64,000 bases of DNA. Source: Codonopsis lanceolata. Taxonomy: Eukaryota; Streptophyta; Magnoliopsida; Asterales; Campanulaceae. Shown one piece after another: positions 49,007 to 61,791 of the stretch. The stretch's first letter is position 1. Each line of letters begins with the position of its first letter. The notes beneath the pieces were generated by a model, which made no database searches, was not told the DNA's origin, and saw nothing but the letters and a program-made list of their open reading frames with translations. The stretch lies in the NCBI GenBank assembly GCA_013146195.2, contig CM028377.1, positions 160,530,302 through 160,594,301 on the forward strand. The letters run 5' to 3'. The translations under genes and the position numbers were made by a program.

Positions 49007-51863
49007 TGTGACGACCCGACCCGGACCCCAATGCGAGATCCCGAGTCGCGCCGTCCAAATAATCAATAACACAAGCATGCATAGTAGGATCACAAAAATC
49101 ATGTGGCGCAACATCGCATACATACAACAACTCGGCTACACTTGGCCGGAAAAGCAACCTAATTTAAACAAGTCATCGGCGACGTTACAGCCGGAACCCA
49201 ACAACTACTCCTACAATTATTAACACATGCTTATAATAAACTCAACGGCCACAACATGCCGGAGACAACAACAACAACAATAAATAACGAGCTTTAGCGG
49301 AAGAAAATAGTAGTGAACCATACACATATAAACAGGCTCGACATATAAGTCGGCTTACCAAAAGATTACAAGTTTAAGTAGTTAAGTCTATTACATCAAA
49401 ACAACATAAACCCAAGCTAAGTCTACATGACTTGCTTCCCATCGTCCTTACCAAAATAAGAATCTAAATAACCAAAGTCCAAAATAGCAACCTGCTAAAC
49501 AAACAACCAACGAATACAAGCGAGTCTATCCCGGACCGTCTCCTCGGCTCGGATCTAAGGAAAGACAAAGCAAACAAATAGGGTAAGTCGAAAGACTTAG
49601 TAAGTTACTATAATGCATGTACATGTTATAGCATGACATTTATCTCGATTATCATACATGATCCTCATATAGCACTTAGCACATAGTTCACATAAGTGCG
49701 GAAAAGTAAATCATACAAGTAGGATATGATAGTCACGGCCGCTTCGTAGACCCTGCAATAAACTTTATTATACTTTATCGTGCAACATTGATGCTCTGTG
49801 AATGCATCAACTTTTATCAAGTACCACTCGATCTAGATAGCAAGCCAATGCGGCACTTAAGCGTACGGCAAGGGGCTACTTCCCCATTGCGGCCAACAAT
49901 GGAGGTGTGTGTGAAGTCCTAGGTGCGGCGATCCATAGCGAGCACGAATCCCATAATTCGTGAAGGCGATGCATCGTCCCACCTTGACCCGATAAACAAA
50001 TCAAATAATGCCAGCTGGACTCAATGTGATGCACAAGTAGATATTTACTTGACTAAACCAATCAAAGACCGAATTCGACAAGAGCGAACTCGACCAACCA
50101 AGTAGGGTATCAATCTCTACTATAAAATCATATCAAGGCAATTTAATTTGCACAAACCAACCTTTCATAAAACTTGCATAAATCATCAAACCAATCTCAT
50201 ACTTGAGTAAATCAAATCAAACGGTGTTCGAACTTCGTAGGGATTGAAACTAGGGTCCAACACGTTCAATTATTCCCTAAAGTCGACTCCGTTGAGTCTT
50301 TGCTCTAAATTCCCAATTTTGGAGAGATTGAAGCTATATGCCTCATAACCCAACCTAGGTCATTTCTAGGTTCAACAAGGTATTAAATCCACCAAGGCAA
50401 TGCAAAGTGATTCATGTTCAACATAGAGTTCATTTCATAGGATAGAACACATACAACATAACAACACATAATGTAGGCTCCATTTAGGGCATTCTCATAT
50501 GAACAAACTTCCAACAACACATAATGTACATGTCTCTAACATGCTTAAAATCTTAAATAGACAAGATGGAATAATAGTATAGGCTTTCACAAGCAAGAAT
50601 GCAACCTATACATGCTCCTATCAAAGCCAAAATCTCAATATACAAGAATATAGCATATGAAGCATACAAGTGCCCTCATTGACCTCAACCAACATAGACT
50701 TTGCTTCCTTAGGGTCAATGAGGACTAGAAGAAGGAGAAGATTAAGAAGGTAACTTACTTGATACACACCAAAGAAAGAACTAGAAGGAACTATTCGGAT
50801 AGAAATGCTCCCCTTGATGAGCTCTTCAACTTTAATAAATGGCTCTTGGGCAATGGAAGAATGGATGAGGGTAGATGATGATGAAGACCTTAAGAAACCA
50901 TGGGAGAACCTTGGAGAAGAAGAGAATTCGTTTTTGTAAAGGGCTCTCAGCAAATGAGGAAGAGAAGAGCTGATTGTGGCTTATATTGGTCAACAAAGTG
51001 AGTGGGACAAGTGTCAATCACTTGTGGTCCCTTTTCCAATCTGATTTGGGGGTTAATGATCAACTAATGGACCCTTAATCTAACTTAAAAATATAGTTAG
51101 GGATGTTAGGACTTAAGTAGGAAGGGTTAGGGAGGTTTAGGATAGGTTTAAGTAGGGGTTGGAAGTAAGCAATTCGTCAATTTCCGAAACAGGAAGAAAT
51201 CTGCCCGTAGCAGCAGAACAAGTGAGGCGGGCGCCTCACTAAGGCCCATGCGGCCGCCTCATGTACTGAGGCCTTCCCAAAGTTCAGACCATTCAGCAAA
51301 TACTCTCAGCAGTTGAGGCGGGCGCCTCACCAGCTCCCATGCGGCCGCCTCGGCTCCAGAACCTCTAAAACTTGATCTAAACTTGATCTAAATGGTCCCA
51401 AACTTTTGGGCAACCATTCTAAGGTCTAACCCTACTCAAAATGAGTCGGAAACACACCCGAACAACTCCCGGAACAAGCTAGGACAAGGCGCGAACCACG
51501 CGACGAATGAACAACGGATTAAACTCAAATCAACCACCAATCAAACTAGGATATCTTGGGCATGAAATAGGTTTGTTTCAACATGAATAAGACTTGAATA
51601 TGAAGTCAAGAACTCAACGAACACTTCGTACGTCGAAATAGAAGCAAATACGAGCAACGAGAGGAATCGCTAAGGCTAATTTCAACGCGATTAAACCGGC
51701 GATTCTACAAACAAGTTTATATGTTTCTAAACATGTTATGAACTTCTAAAATGATCTATGAATGATTATAAGACATTTATATAACAAGTAAACATGCTCA
51801 CAATCAACCAAGAAAGTAAGAAGACAAGCATACAATGCACATGCAAGAATATGGGGCGTTACA
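49007..51863 (-). mobile_element. 3' LTR of the Tekay/Del-like element, 2.86 kb
   Basis: TG...CA bounded and homologous along its length with the solo LTR at 22296-25201. The pol stop codon TAA (51859-51861) lies inside the first bases of the LTR. The palindromic module GAGGCGGGCGCCTC occurs at 51224-51237 and 51314-51327, each followed by GCGGCCGCCTC. Confidence 0.9.
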
Positions 51864-53408
51864 CTCTCCCCACCTTTAGGAATTTAGTCCCTAAATTCTT
51901 ACCAAGTTCGTCGAATAAATGTGGATGCTTCTCGCGCATCTCTGCTTCCGTCTCCCAAGTCGCTTCTTCAATGTTGTGATTCCTCCAAAGAACTTTGACT
52001 AAAGGAATTCTCTTGGTTCGTAGCACTTGTTCCTTGGTGTCCAATATCTTCACGGGCTTTTCAACATATGACATATCCGGCTCAAACGTGATCTCCTCAT
52101 ACTCGAGTACATGAGACTCGTCCTTCAAATACTTCCGTAACATAGAGACATGGAATACATTATGTGTCTCCGAAAGTGAAGGTGGCAATGCTATACGATA
52201 CGCTAAGGTCCCAACCCTCTCAAGAACCTCAAACGGACCAATGTATCTCGGTGTAAGCTTCCCTTTCTTGCCAAACCTCTTAGTACCTCTCCTCGGTGTT
52301 ACCTTCAAGAACACGTAATCACCCACCTGAAACTCAAGATCTCGTCTTCGATTATCCGCATAGCTCTTTTGTCGACTTTGAGCGGTGCGCAAACGATCTC
52401 TAATCAACTTCACGCTCTCAACCGGCATTGCACTAACTTCGGAACCCCAAAGTTTCGCCTCTCCAACTTCATCCCAACAAATTGGCGATCTACACTTACG
52501 CCCATACAAAGCTTCATACGGCGCCATCTTGATACTCGGCTGATAAGCGTTATTATCGCAAACTTCGGCCAAAGGCAAATGAGAATCGGCTTCCTTGAAA
52601 TCCACGGCACAAGCTTCATGACATATCCTCCAAAATCGAATTAGTCGCTCGGATGACCATCCGTTTGCGGATGAAAAACATCTTGAAGTCAATCTAGTCC
52701 CCAAGCTTCCTGCAATGACTTCCAAAACCTAGATGTGAACCTCGGGTCTCTATCGGACACAATACTAACGTGCGCCATGAAGTCTCACAATCTCTGAATA
52801 TACAAAGCTAAGCGAGTCAATGAATACGTGATAGCTATCGGAATGAAGTGTGCAGACTTAGTCAATCTGTCGACTATAACCCAAACTGCATTAAAACCTC
52901 TCCGCGTGCGCGGTAACCCTGTCACAAAATCCATAGTAATGAACTCCCATTTCCACTCGGGAATCTCCAATGGTTGTAGAAATCCCGCAGGTCTCTGATG
53001 CTCAGCCTTAACCTGCTGACAAGTCAAACACTTAGACACGTACTCAGCAATTTCCCTCTTCATACCTTTCCACCAGAACTGCCTTTTCAAATCCAAATAC
53101 ATCTTTGTGCTCCCCGGGTGAATGGTGTACTTCGTCTTATGAGCTTCATCAAGAACTAACCTCTTCAATTCCGCATTACAAGGAACACAAATCCTACCTC
53201 GAAAAGTCAAGGTACCCTCGGTATTAACCACAAAGTCTGGCGATACACTCTCAGCCAACCCATCGATAATTTTCCTCAACTCCGGATCATTCCCTTGAGC
53301 TTCTCTAATTTTCCCAAATAAAATAGGCGTAGCACGAATATTTGCAAAAATCACGCCTCTATCATGAACACTAGGACTCCAATCCGTAAATCCTCTAACA
53401 TCTTCCAT
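51859..53408 (-). pseudogene. Integrase and chromodomain portion of pol
   Basis: 53408-52785 holds the HHCC zinc-binding region (HPGSTKMYLDLKRQFWWKGM, then CLTCQQVK) and the first catalytic block ITMDFVTGLPRTRRGF. The second catalytic Asp block lies in a shifted frame around 52740-52780, after a stop. From 52725 the frame goes on with MAPYEALYGRKCRSPICWDE, the GPFEVLERVGTLAYRIALP region and HVSMLRKYL. It ends in a chromodomain, KILDTKEQVLRTKRIPLVKV then LWRNHNIEEATWETE, finishing at 51859. The stop and frame change between the first and second catalytic residues make it non-functional. The chromodomain is thought to guide insertion into heterochromatin. Confidence 0.9.
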
Positions 53409-53971
53409 TCTTTAACCATCATGCAAGACATATGAACTTTTCTACTCAAGGCATCCGCTACAACATTTGCCTTCCCCGGATGATACAAGATAGTACAATC
53501 ATGGTCCTTTAACTTTTCCATCCATCTACGCTGCCTCATATTCAACTCCTTTTGAGAGAACAAGTATTTCAAGCTCTTATGGTCGGTAAAGATCTCAAAC
53601 TTAGACCCATACAAGTAGTGTTTCCACTTATGCAATGCGAAAATAATCGCAGCCAATTCCATATCGTGTGTCGGGTAATTCTGCTCATGAATAGATAGTT
53701 TCCTCGATGCATAGGCGATCACCCTCCCATTCTGCATCAAAACACAACCCAAACCTTCCTTAGAAGCATCACTATAGATCACGAAATTGTCTCCTCCACT
53801 AGGCAAAGCCAAAATAGGTGCCGATGTCAACCGATTCTTAAGCTCTTGGAAACTAGACTCACATTTCTCGTTCCACACAAACGGCACGTTCTTCTGTGTC
53901 AACTTCGTCATAGGCGTCACAATCCTAGAGAAACCCTCAATAAACCTTCGGTAATAACCCGCTAACCCCAA
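53351..53971 (-). pseudogene. RNase H portion of pol
   Basis: Contains GLAGYYRRFIEGFSRIVTPM (end of RT/connection), YSDASKEGLGCVLMQNGRVI (first Asp), YPTHDMELAAIIFALHKWKH (Glu), EIFTDHKSLKYLF (Asp) and ADALSR. All four expected acidic positions are in place. A frame change near 53380-53400 separates it from the integrase part and another near 53970-53990 from the RT part. Confidence 0.9.
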
Positions 53972-55540
53972 GAAACTCCGAACCTCGGTAACGAACTAGG
54001 CCTCTTCCAATTCGTCACCGCTTCAATCTTAGACGGATCAACGGCTATCCCGGCGCTCGAAACTATGTGCCCCAAGAAAGATACTTCCTCAAGCCAAAAG
54101 GCACATTTGCTAAACTTTGCGTAAAGCTGCTTCTCTCGAAGAATGGACAACACGATCCTCAAATGTTTCTCATGCTCCTCCCGAGACTTCGAATATACTA
54201 AAATATCATCAATGAAGACTACAACAAAGCAATCAAGATAACTGTGAAAAACACGGTTCATCAAATCCATAAACACCGCTGGCGCATTCGTCAACCCAAA
54301 CGGCATCACCACAAACTCAAAATGCCCATACCTAGTGCGAAAAGCTGTCTTTCGGAATGTCTTCCTCTCTAACCTTCAATTGGTAGTAACCCCATCTCAA
54401 ATCAAGCTTAGAGTAGACAATGGACCCTTGCAACCTGGTCAAAAGGTCATCGATGTGGGGTAGAGGATACTTATTCTTAATAGTAACCTTATTCAATTCT
54501 CGGTAGTCTATACACAACCGCAAACTCCCATCTTTCTTCCTCACAAACAAGACCGGTGCGCCCCAAGGCGACACACTTGGTTTAACAAAACCAATCTCTA
54601 GAAGTTCTTGCAACTGGGTTTTCAACTCCCTAAGCTCCGCGGGTGCCATCCTATATGGTGCCTTAGAAATCGGTGAAGTCCCCGGAATAAGCTCAATGCA
54701 AAACTCTAGTTCTCTATCGGGTGGCATAGCATGGTCGGTAGAAAACACGTCGGGAAATTCACACACTACCGGGACCTCTTCTAAGTTAGGCGAAGACTTC
54801 CTCTTATCAACTACGCATGCAAGATAACCCGTACACCCTTGAGATAATAATTTTCTAGCCCTCAATGCAGAAATAAAGTGCACGTCGCTCGAAGCATGAT
54901 CTCCCACAAAAGTAAACTCTGGCACACCCGGCATATAAAAGGTAACTCTCTTTCTATGGCGGTCAACTATAGTAGCATGATAAGCACATAACCAGTCCAT
55001 GCCAAGAATAACATCAAAGTCACGTATAGGAAGAACTACCAAATCCGCATGCAAAGTGTGGTCACCCACCAAAACATCACAAGACTTAAACACTTCTAGA
55101 CGAGCATATATTCCCCCAGGCGGGGTAGACACTTCAAGCAAATATGGCAAGGTTGAGGCAAAACGCAAGGTTCTCAATAAAGTGTGAAGCAACATATGAA
55201 TGAGAAGACCACTGGATCTATGAGAACTCGAGCCTTATGATCGAATATAGAGAGAGTACCTCAATCACGGCCGTGACCCCGGAACCTCGCTGATCAGCGC
55301 AAACACAACGGACTTTAGGTTTTCCGTCCCCATCTCTCTTAATTCTGATTGCTGCCAGCTACCGTGACTAGCCTTAAACTTGAGGCGATCCTTCTTCGTG
55401 AGTTCCATCTCCGCAATAAAACACTTTCCATTTTTCCCCAGGCACCTATCATTTGTGTGCGGACCTCGGCGAGGAATGAACAAACCATAGCTTCACTACG
55501 CGACCCTTGCTTTGCCTTAGAGATGAAGTGTTGTTACCTT
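53962..55540 (-). pseudogene. Gag end, protease and reverse transcriptase portion
   Basis: Near 55420-55380 a damaged CCHC-type zinc knuckle can be read (GKNGKCF and a following CGDGTH in the next frame), the end of gag. The protease follows: ARVLID at about 55222 is followed by Pro-Val instead of the usual Ser/Thr-Gly, so the active site is altered. Then come VLVGDHTLHADLVVLPIRDF and DVILGMDWL. RT blocks are LIPGTSPISKAPYRMAPAEL, KKDGSLRLCIDYRELN, YPLPHIDDLL and, after a frame change near 54330, VMPFGLTNAPAVFMDLMNRV and VVFIDDILVYSKS (catalytic Asp pair), ending with SFLGHIVS. Confidence 0.88.
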
Positions 55541-55550
55541 GTTTCCCCGG

Positions 55551-55650
55551 NNNNNNNNNNNNNNNNNNNNNNNNNNNNNNNNNNNNNNNNNNNNNNNNNN
55601 NNNNNNNNNNNNNNNNNNNNNNNNNNNNNNNNNNNNNNNNNNNNNNNNNN
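55551..55650. other. Assembly gap (100 N)
   Basis: Exactly 100 N, the usual placeholder for a gap of unknown size. The retrotransposon stops at its left edge and copy 2 of the segmental duplication starts at its right edge. Confidence 0.99.
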
Positions 55651-55891
55651 ATTATGAGCGGATATCTTTTTTTTCTTCTCCCTATATTTTATTTTCACAT
55701 TACAAAATCACATCATTCGACTAATCTTCTAAATAATCACCCCTTATAAAATCACTTGAAGGAACGAATGTAACTTTTAACTGTAATATTTTTTAAATCA
55801 CACCTTTTATTTAGACATCATCATTTTAATTGATAAAATCAAATATAATGAACGGATGTCATATACACAAGAATTAAGATCTAGTTACTCT

Positions 55892-55901
55892 TATATAAAT
55901 A
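55892..55901 (+). promoter_or_regulatory. TATA box of UGT copy 2
   Basis: TATATAAATA 55 bp before the ATG, as in copy 1. The leader is the same apart from one missing T in a TTTT run. Confidence 0.55.
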
Positions 55902-55955
55902 GTTTCTTCTCTCCTTCAACGACGACAACAACATAGTAAGTAGTAGGTTGGAGAA

Positions 55956-57336
55956 ATGGAGGCAGAAAAAGCTTACAAAGCTCACATTGTGGCGCTCTTA
56001 TTTCCTCATCAAGGCCACGTAAACGCCATAGTCGAGTTCTCTAAGCGACTTGCCTCCAAAGGTATCAAAATCACCATAGCCACCTCTGGTCAATCCCACA
56101 CCAATAAGTTCCAGCTACCTTCTCCATCAACCCCAGCTATTTCATTCCACCAAATTTTTGAAGGCGAGAAAAGGCGCCCATGGATACAAGGACTTCTTGA
56201 AGAGGTTCGAAGCTGTCGGTTCACTCAACTTGACTGAACTAATTGAGCAACACAAAAACTCTCATTATCCGGTCAACTGCCTTGTCTATGATACAAACAT
56301 GCCATGGGCTTTCATGGTAGCGAAGCGATTCAGTTTACCATGTGCTGCATTTTTTACCCAGTCGTGTACTACCATCGCCAGCTACTATCCCATGTTTCGC
56401 CAGTTGTCGGGGATGCCGCTGCTTCCTGCTTTTCCGGTGGCAGCAGGGCTTCCCAACCGAGGATTTTGTCCGTGCCAGCTTTTGGTTCCGACACCGGTCC
56501 TTTCCCTCTTATAATTCTTCAGCAGTTAAGCTATTACAACAACGTTGACAAGGCAGATTGGGTCCTTTTCAATTCGTTTGATGAATTAGAAACCGAGGCC
56601 GTGAAATGGTTGTCACATTTTTGGGCGGTCATGACAATTGGGCCGAGTCTACCGTCGTTTTACTTGGACAGGCGGATAGAAGACGACGACGATTACTTTT
56701 TTCAATCTTTACACTCCAAACAATGATGCTTGCACCAAGTGGCTCGACAGTAAGCCGACAGGTTCAGTTGTTTATGTGTCCTTTGGAAGTGTTGCTCGAT
56801 TGAGTACAGAACAGATGGAAGAATTGGGCGAGGCCTTGAAGGGAAACAGGAATGCCTTCTTGTGGGCAGTGAGGCCAGATGAAGAGAGCAAGATTCCGGT
56901 TAATTTCGTTGAGGAAACGTTGGAGAAAGGATTGGTGGTGAGTTGGTGCTCGCAGTTGGTTGTGCTAGCGCATCATGCAGTGGGATGCTTTGTATCACAC
57001 TGCGGGTGGAGTTCAACCATGGAGGCCGTAAGCTGTGGGGTGCCAATTGTGGCGGTGCCGCAGTTTTTGGACCAGATGACCAATGCACATTTCATTGAGA
57101 AGGTATGGGGGGTGGGAGTTGAGGCGGAGGTGGCGGCGGCGGATAAGGGAGGACTCACAACCGGCAAAGAAATTAGCAGATGCATAGATGAAGTTATGTG
57201 TGGAGAGAAAGGAAAAGTGATTAACAGGAATTCTATGAGATTGAAGGAGTTGGCTAAGGAGGCAATGGATCAAGGAGGAAGTTCAGATAAGCATATTGAA
57301 GAAATTATAGCCATGATCGTAGCTGCACCCTCCTAA
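55956..57336 (+). pseudogene. Family-1 UDP-glycosyltransferase, frameshifted duplicate
   Basis: Base for base the same as copy 1 on reading, except for three indels. A net 5-bp loss lies at about 56167-56175 (GAGAAAAGGCGCCC where copy 1 has GAAAGGGCCAGCGGCGCCC). One C is missing at 56452-56454 (CCC against CCCC), and one T is gained at 56697-56702 (six against five). The frame moves after residue 71, again after about 167, and again at about 250, so the product as assembled would stop early. The PSPG box itself (in 56776-57336) is intact. The catalytic His and Asp codons are present but in different frames. Promoter and 3' flank are kept. Two of the three indels are in homopolymers, so sequencing error is a serious alternative to pseudogenisation. 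Confidence 0.9.
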
Positions 57337-57519
57337 TTAATTTACATTTTTCGTATATTTAATTAATGGACCGTTTGTATGATATAAATTCTTGAGTCCC
57401 TAGGTGACAAATTTTTACCTACTGGACCATCCAATAAATAATAAGTATAAGTATACTTAATATTTTAAGCGGATACAAATTAGTAAGTCTATTTGTGACC
57501 ATTAATTATAATAGGTTAA

Positions 57520-57795
57520 GGGCAAGTCCAATGGTAAGGGTCAAAACCAAATTTTAATACTTATGTAAGGGTATTAGGCCCTCCAATAGTTAAAGTAAAA
57601 TATATCAAAATTAGATATTGTACAAGTGAAGGTACTAAATTTGATACCTCTCTTAATACCTCATCTAATTTTAATACCCTTCATTTTGATACATATGGTT
57701 GGAGATGATCATTTGATACTTCATGAATAATAACCAATAGGTATCAAAATTTGGTTTGATACCCATAAAAGCAAGTACCACCATTTGACTTGTCC
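57520..57795. mobile_element. Tourist-like MITE, duplicate copy
   Basis: Same element as at 14930-15203, with termini GGGCAAGTCCAATGGT and ACCATTTGACTTGTCC. The left TAA is kept and the right target has become AAA. Present before the duplication. Confidence 0.85.
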
Positions 57796-59013
57796 AAATG
57801 GGCACCCACTTGGATACCTATGCTAAAACTTATTCTTTTTTTTTTTTTTCAAATTTCGCTTCGATTTTTGCTCTCTCCGATCTCGTGTGTTGGATCCTCA
57901 CCCCGCCCCCGATCTCACTTAAATCCGCCACTATAGACTCTACGTTCTCAAAGCAATCTTTTTCTAGCTTACTGTTGCAACATTCTCAAAGTAATTGTTC
58001 TAATTTGATGAACTCGGGAGTTCAAATTATCTAAATGCATGAAATCATATTTTAACGCTCAATCAATTATTTTATCAATTAACATCAATCCAACAATCTG
58101 GTTAGCATGAATCATTTAATTTTGGTTAACTTTACAATTAGAATCTCTAAAAAATATTATATGAGAATTTTTTTTTGAATGAAAACTAGCAATGGCGGGA
58201 TAAATTGAAACTATCATTACCTGAAACTATCATTTATAGGCGTTTAGAGCCGAATGTCTAGATTCTACGCATGACCCAATGGTTGAGTCACTTAGCTCCT
58301 AGGTCGATTTAGATTTTAGACCTATCGACCATAGTCACGCCTTAAAGTTTATAAACGATATTGGTTTCTAATGGTATTGAGGTAGTCACTTATAAACACA
58401 CACGAAAATACTTATTTATTTTTCCTTTTTTTTGTAAAATTAATGTTTTAGTAATTTTTTAGGTTTTTTTTGTTAAAGAATGATTTTTTTAATTGTAATT
58501 ATCGTATTTATTTGATAATTTTGTGTTGGTGAGTAGATCATGTCCATTTATTACCCTCTCATATATACTCATAGTATTAAATAAATACTTACTTGTCCGT
58601 CCATTTGAGCTCATTGTCCATATAAGCACCGCTCATTCCCGCCTTTTTATCACCTCCAATCCCTTACTAATACCACTTAAACTTTTAATTAAGTTAATTA
58701 TTTAACATAAAATTGTAAATGTATAGGTTGACACTTTGTTTTGTTTGTTTTGTTAAACTTGATTTATATTGTTAAAGAGAGTATGGTTTGTGTTGTGTTG
58801 TCCGTGGTAACATGTGCATTTATTATACAAGCTCTCTCTGGTAAGAATAGGTCTCTGATACACTATTTTATGAATCTTAATTTGTAAGTACAGCATCCCC
58901 CATTTCCCACTCTGTCAATCATGGTCACAAAAAAATATAAATAAATAAATATGTATATATATATATATATATATATATCAAGCTTCACATTTACTGACCC
59001 AACCCTACTAACT
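57796..59013. other. Intergenic downstream of UGT copy 2
   Basis: Counterpart of 15204-16416. No gene; contains a short (TA)n tract at 58951-58978. Confidence 0.55.
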
Positions 59014-59120
59014 AGTGAGGAGTGTACATGAGGTGATAGGCATGGACATAATCACGTGGGTCGAGTTCGATCACTTGTAGGAGAAAAAAAAAAAGAAAAA
59101 AAGTGAGGAGTGCACATGCC
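59014..59120 (+). mobile_element. Degraded SINE, duplicate copy
   Basis: AGTGAGGAGTGTACATG at 59014-59030 and AGTGAGGAGTGCACATGCC at 59102-59120 mark the same insertion as at 16417-16556. The B-box-like GAGTTCGATC is still visible, but the body is about 30 bp shorter through several small losses, and the A-box is gone. Confidence 0.75.
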
Positions 59121-59353
59121 ACCCTGTTTGTTTGTTTTTTGGTAACGTGGTGGTGACGGGTCATTATATGTGTTCAATGCCCCATACATGCATGCTTTAA
59201 TTTTTTAATAAAATGCTCAAGTTTAGTGTATTTAAAAATGTTTAAATCTTTCTTTTTTTTTAATAAAGTTAAGCAACAAGGATATACTCGGTGCATTCCA
59301 ACCAAAGAATCCTCATTTTAAAAATCTAGTTACTAAAGGGATATATTAATATA

Positions 59354-60975
59354 AGGCTTAAATAATAATTTGGTTACCCTACTTTCTAGATTTTTTTTGT
59401 TAAACTTACTTTACTTTTTTTTTCTTCTTAATTTAGTAACTATACTTGACCAACCAAATCAATAAGGTCACTAGATCATTTCTGTTAATTAGATAAACAG
59501 AAGTATTAGAAAAGATGAAAATGCCCCAAACATTTGGAAAGGTGCAGTCCCCGTTCATCTACATAAAAAGAAGAGGAGAAAGCCCTATTTTTAGGTTTTA
59601 GAGAGAGAGATAAAAAGTAGCCTTATGCATTACTATGAATGTGATTGATTTTCTTTATTATGTAATTCCCAAGTAGATGACAAAGGCAGAACCCTTTATT
59701 ATGTATTTCTCAAATTGATTTTTTTCAATTTTCATTCTCTCTCTCTCTCTTTAATAAAATAGACAGATTTGACTTCATCTTCAGTCAAAAAGAAACATAT
59801 GTAATCAAATTCCAATAAACAATGAGATCGATTCTCCAATTCCACGCCAACTCATCTACACCACTCCCTCGTCGCCATTGTCGTTTCTCCAAACTCCAAA
59901 GCCTTAACAAATTACCTACCCTAAAGTCGCCCTCAACATAAGAATCAAACCAATTCGTCTTTTGCTTTTGTGACTTCTTACCTTTTTTTATTTTCGCTTA
60001 TGTCGCCGCCTGTCTCGGCAAAAATTCAGTTTCCTGTTGTCTTCTCTGTATTCATCGGAGCTAATCGAGGCATATCGGTATCTTGAGCCAAAACAACACT
60101 CAAAGAGCCGAAGAAACATATACCGCCATAAAGACCATGAAAATTTGCACATCTCAATATGCCAAGCAACGCCATTAGAGATGAATTGGAAAGATATAAA
60201 AAAAGAGACAATATTAGTAGAGAGATGTTGTTGATTAATGATTTGGGGGAAATAAAAAAGCAGGGTCTTGTTGGCTTTTGGAGGGAATTGAATTTGGTGA
60301 TCTACGGTTTTTTTTTTCTTTTTTTGCTATTCCTTCTCTGCTTTGGTAGTGATCTTCGGTTTCAATCTTTGCCTTTGCTTTGTCTTTCATGCTATAACTA
60401 GTTCCCCCATTTCTTGAACTTTGAGCAAAAAACAAATTAATTTTGTGAATTCTGCATATGGGTTTGTGTAACGTAATGTTACCTTCAATGCTTTTTTTGT
60501 GTGTGTAGATTGACTTCGCATTAGACTTTTCTTGAATTTCTTGGTATTTTTTATCTAGAAATTGAAAGAAATGTTGATTTTCCATTTGGGTATTAAATCA
60601 AAATTTATTTATTTTTTGATTGAGGGCTATTCAAGAATGGATGAGGTATGTCCTCGTTGGATTTGATTCCCAAAGAAAGAGCTTAGTTTGTCAAAAGAGA
60701 GTGTACTTCCATTAATGGAAGAAACCATGAAGTTTTTGAGGAAACGAAGCTTTAGCGAAGGTAGGACTACAATGGTTTGAACGTTGACAGAGCACGTGCA
60801 CATAAGGGTATTTTCGGGTTTTTATAGAAGTTTTAAACTTATCTGCCAAATATGTTGACGAGGTGATGAACGTGATATTTATGTCTTCGTAAAGTGATTA
60901 AAGTGAAGAAAAAAAAGTTAAGTGAGTTTAACAAAAAAAGTGTGAAAATAGAGTGACCAAATAGCTATTTAAGCT
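59354..60975. mobile_element. 1.6-kb TIR DNA element, duplicate copy
   Basis: Counterpart of 17451-19082, with the same termini and the same flanking TTAATATA (59346-59353 and 60976-60983). The interior is highly similar, with a shorter GA tract near 59600 and a shorter CT tract near 59740. Confidence 0.7.
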
Positions 60976-60983
60976 TTAATATA

Positions 60984-61541
60984 ATTGAAATTAGTCATAA
61001 TTATAAAAATACTTAAGTACAAGCAATATATTTACAATACAAATTGAAAGTAAAGATAAAATATTATAAAAATTATAAACATGGTTTTTTTTAAGTAGAT
61101 TTTTGAGATGAAACATTATAAAATAAATAGTATAGTAGATTTTTGTATCAATGATAAGTTGTGCAATTCGAGATGGACATTAATATATTGGTATGCAGGA
61201 TAATTGCTTAATTGAACCTATCAACCTTACTCTTCGTCTTACTTATTACTTGCAATAATTCTTTAGATTTCATTATTAGCATATGCTTTAGTTAGTTAAT
61301 AGCCAATTAGATAAAAAACCATTTATCTCAATTTTATTTGGGGCACACTTAATACAGTATCTATAAAATGCTTAATAAAACACTTTACGTGATTAATTTT
61401 TTTGTTTTTTTTATTAAATTTAAATTAGCTAAAATATAATTTTCTTGTTTTGTATTAAATTTAAATTAACTGATTTAAAATTTAATAATTAATTTGATTT
61501 GAATTATGTTTAAATTAAAAAAAAAAAAACAAAACTCACCT
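60984..61541. other. Intergenic
   Basis: Counterpart of 19091-19650; AT-rich, no gene. Confidence 0.5.
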
Positions 61542-61791
61542 ATTTGGACTGCTACCAAATCAGTCCCAAACCCATACCCTCCCATCTGGATTGCCACACA
61601 ACCAGGCCCAAACACATTCCCCCCATTTGGACTGGTACCCAAGCAGTCCCAAACCCATACCCACCATTTAGACTGCCACCCAACGAGGCTCAAACCCATC
61701 CCCTCATTTTGGACTGCTACCCAACCAGTCCCAAACCCATACCCCCACCTATTTGGACTGTCACCCAACCGGGCCAAAACTCATTCCCCTA
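61542..61791. repeat. 41-bp minisatellite, duplicate copy
   Basis: Six units as at 19651-19895, with several unit-specific substitutions, so the array has not expanded or contracted since the duplication. Confidence 0.9.

Larger units (their letters stand above)
49007..55550 (-). mobile_element. Tekay/Del-like chromovirus retrotransposon, 5' end lost in gap
   Basis: On the minus strand: remains of gag near the N gap, protease, reverse transcriptase, RNase H, integrase and chromodomain, then a purine-rich GGTGGGGAGAG tract immediately before the 3' LTR (start TGTAACGCCCC at 51863, end GGTCGTCACA at 49007). A C-terminal chromodomain and LTRs of nearly 3 kb fit the Tekay/Del lineage. The 5' LTR and most of gag would lie in or beyond the 100-N gap. 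Pol is cut by frame changes, so the element is inactive as assembled. Confidence 0.9.
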
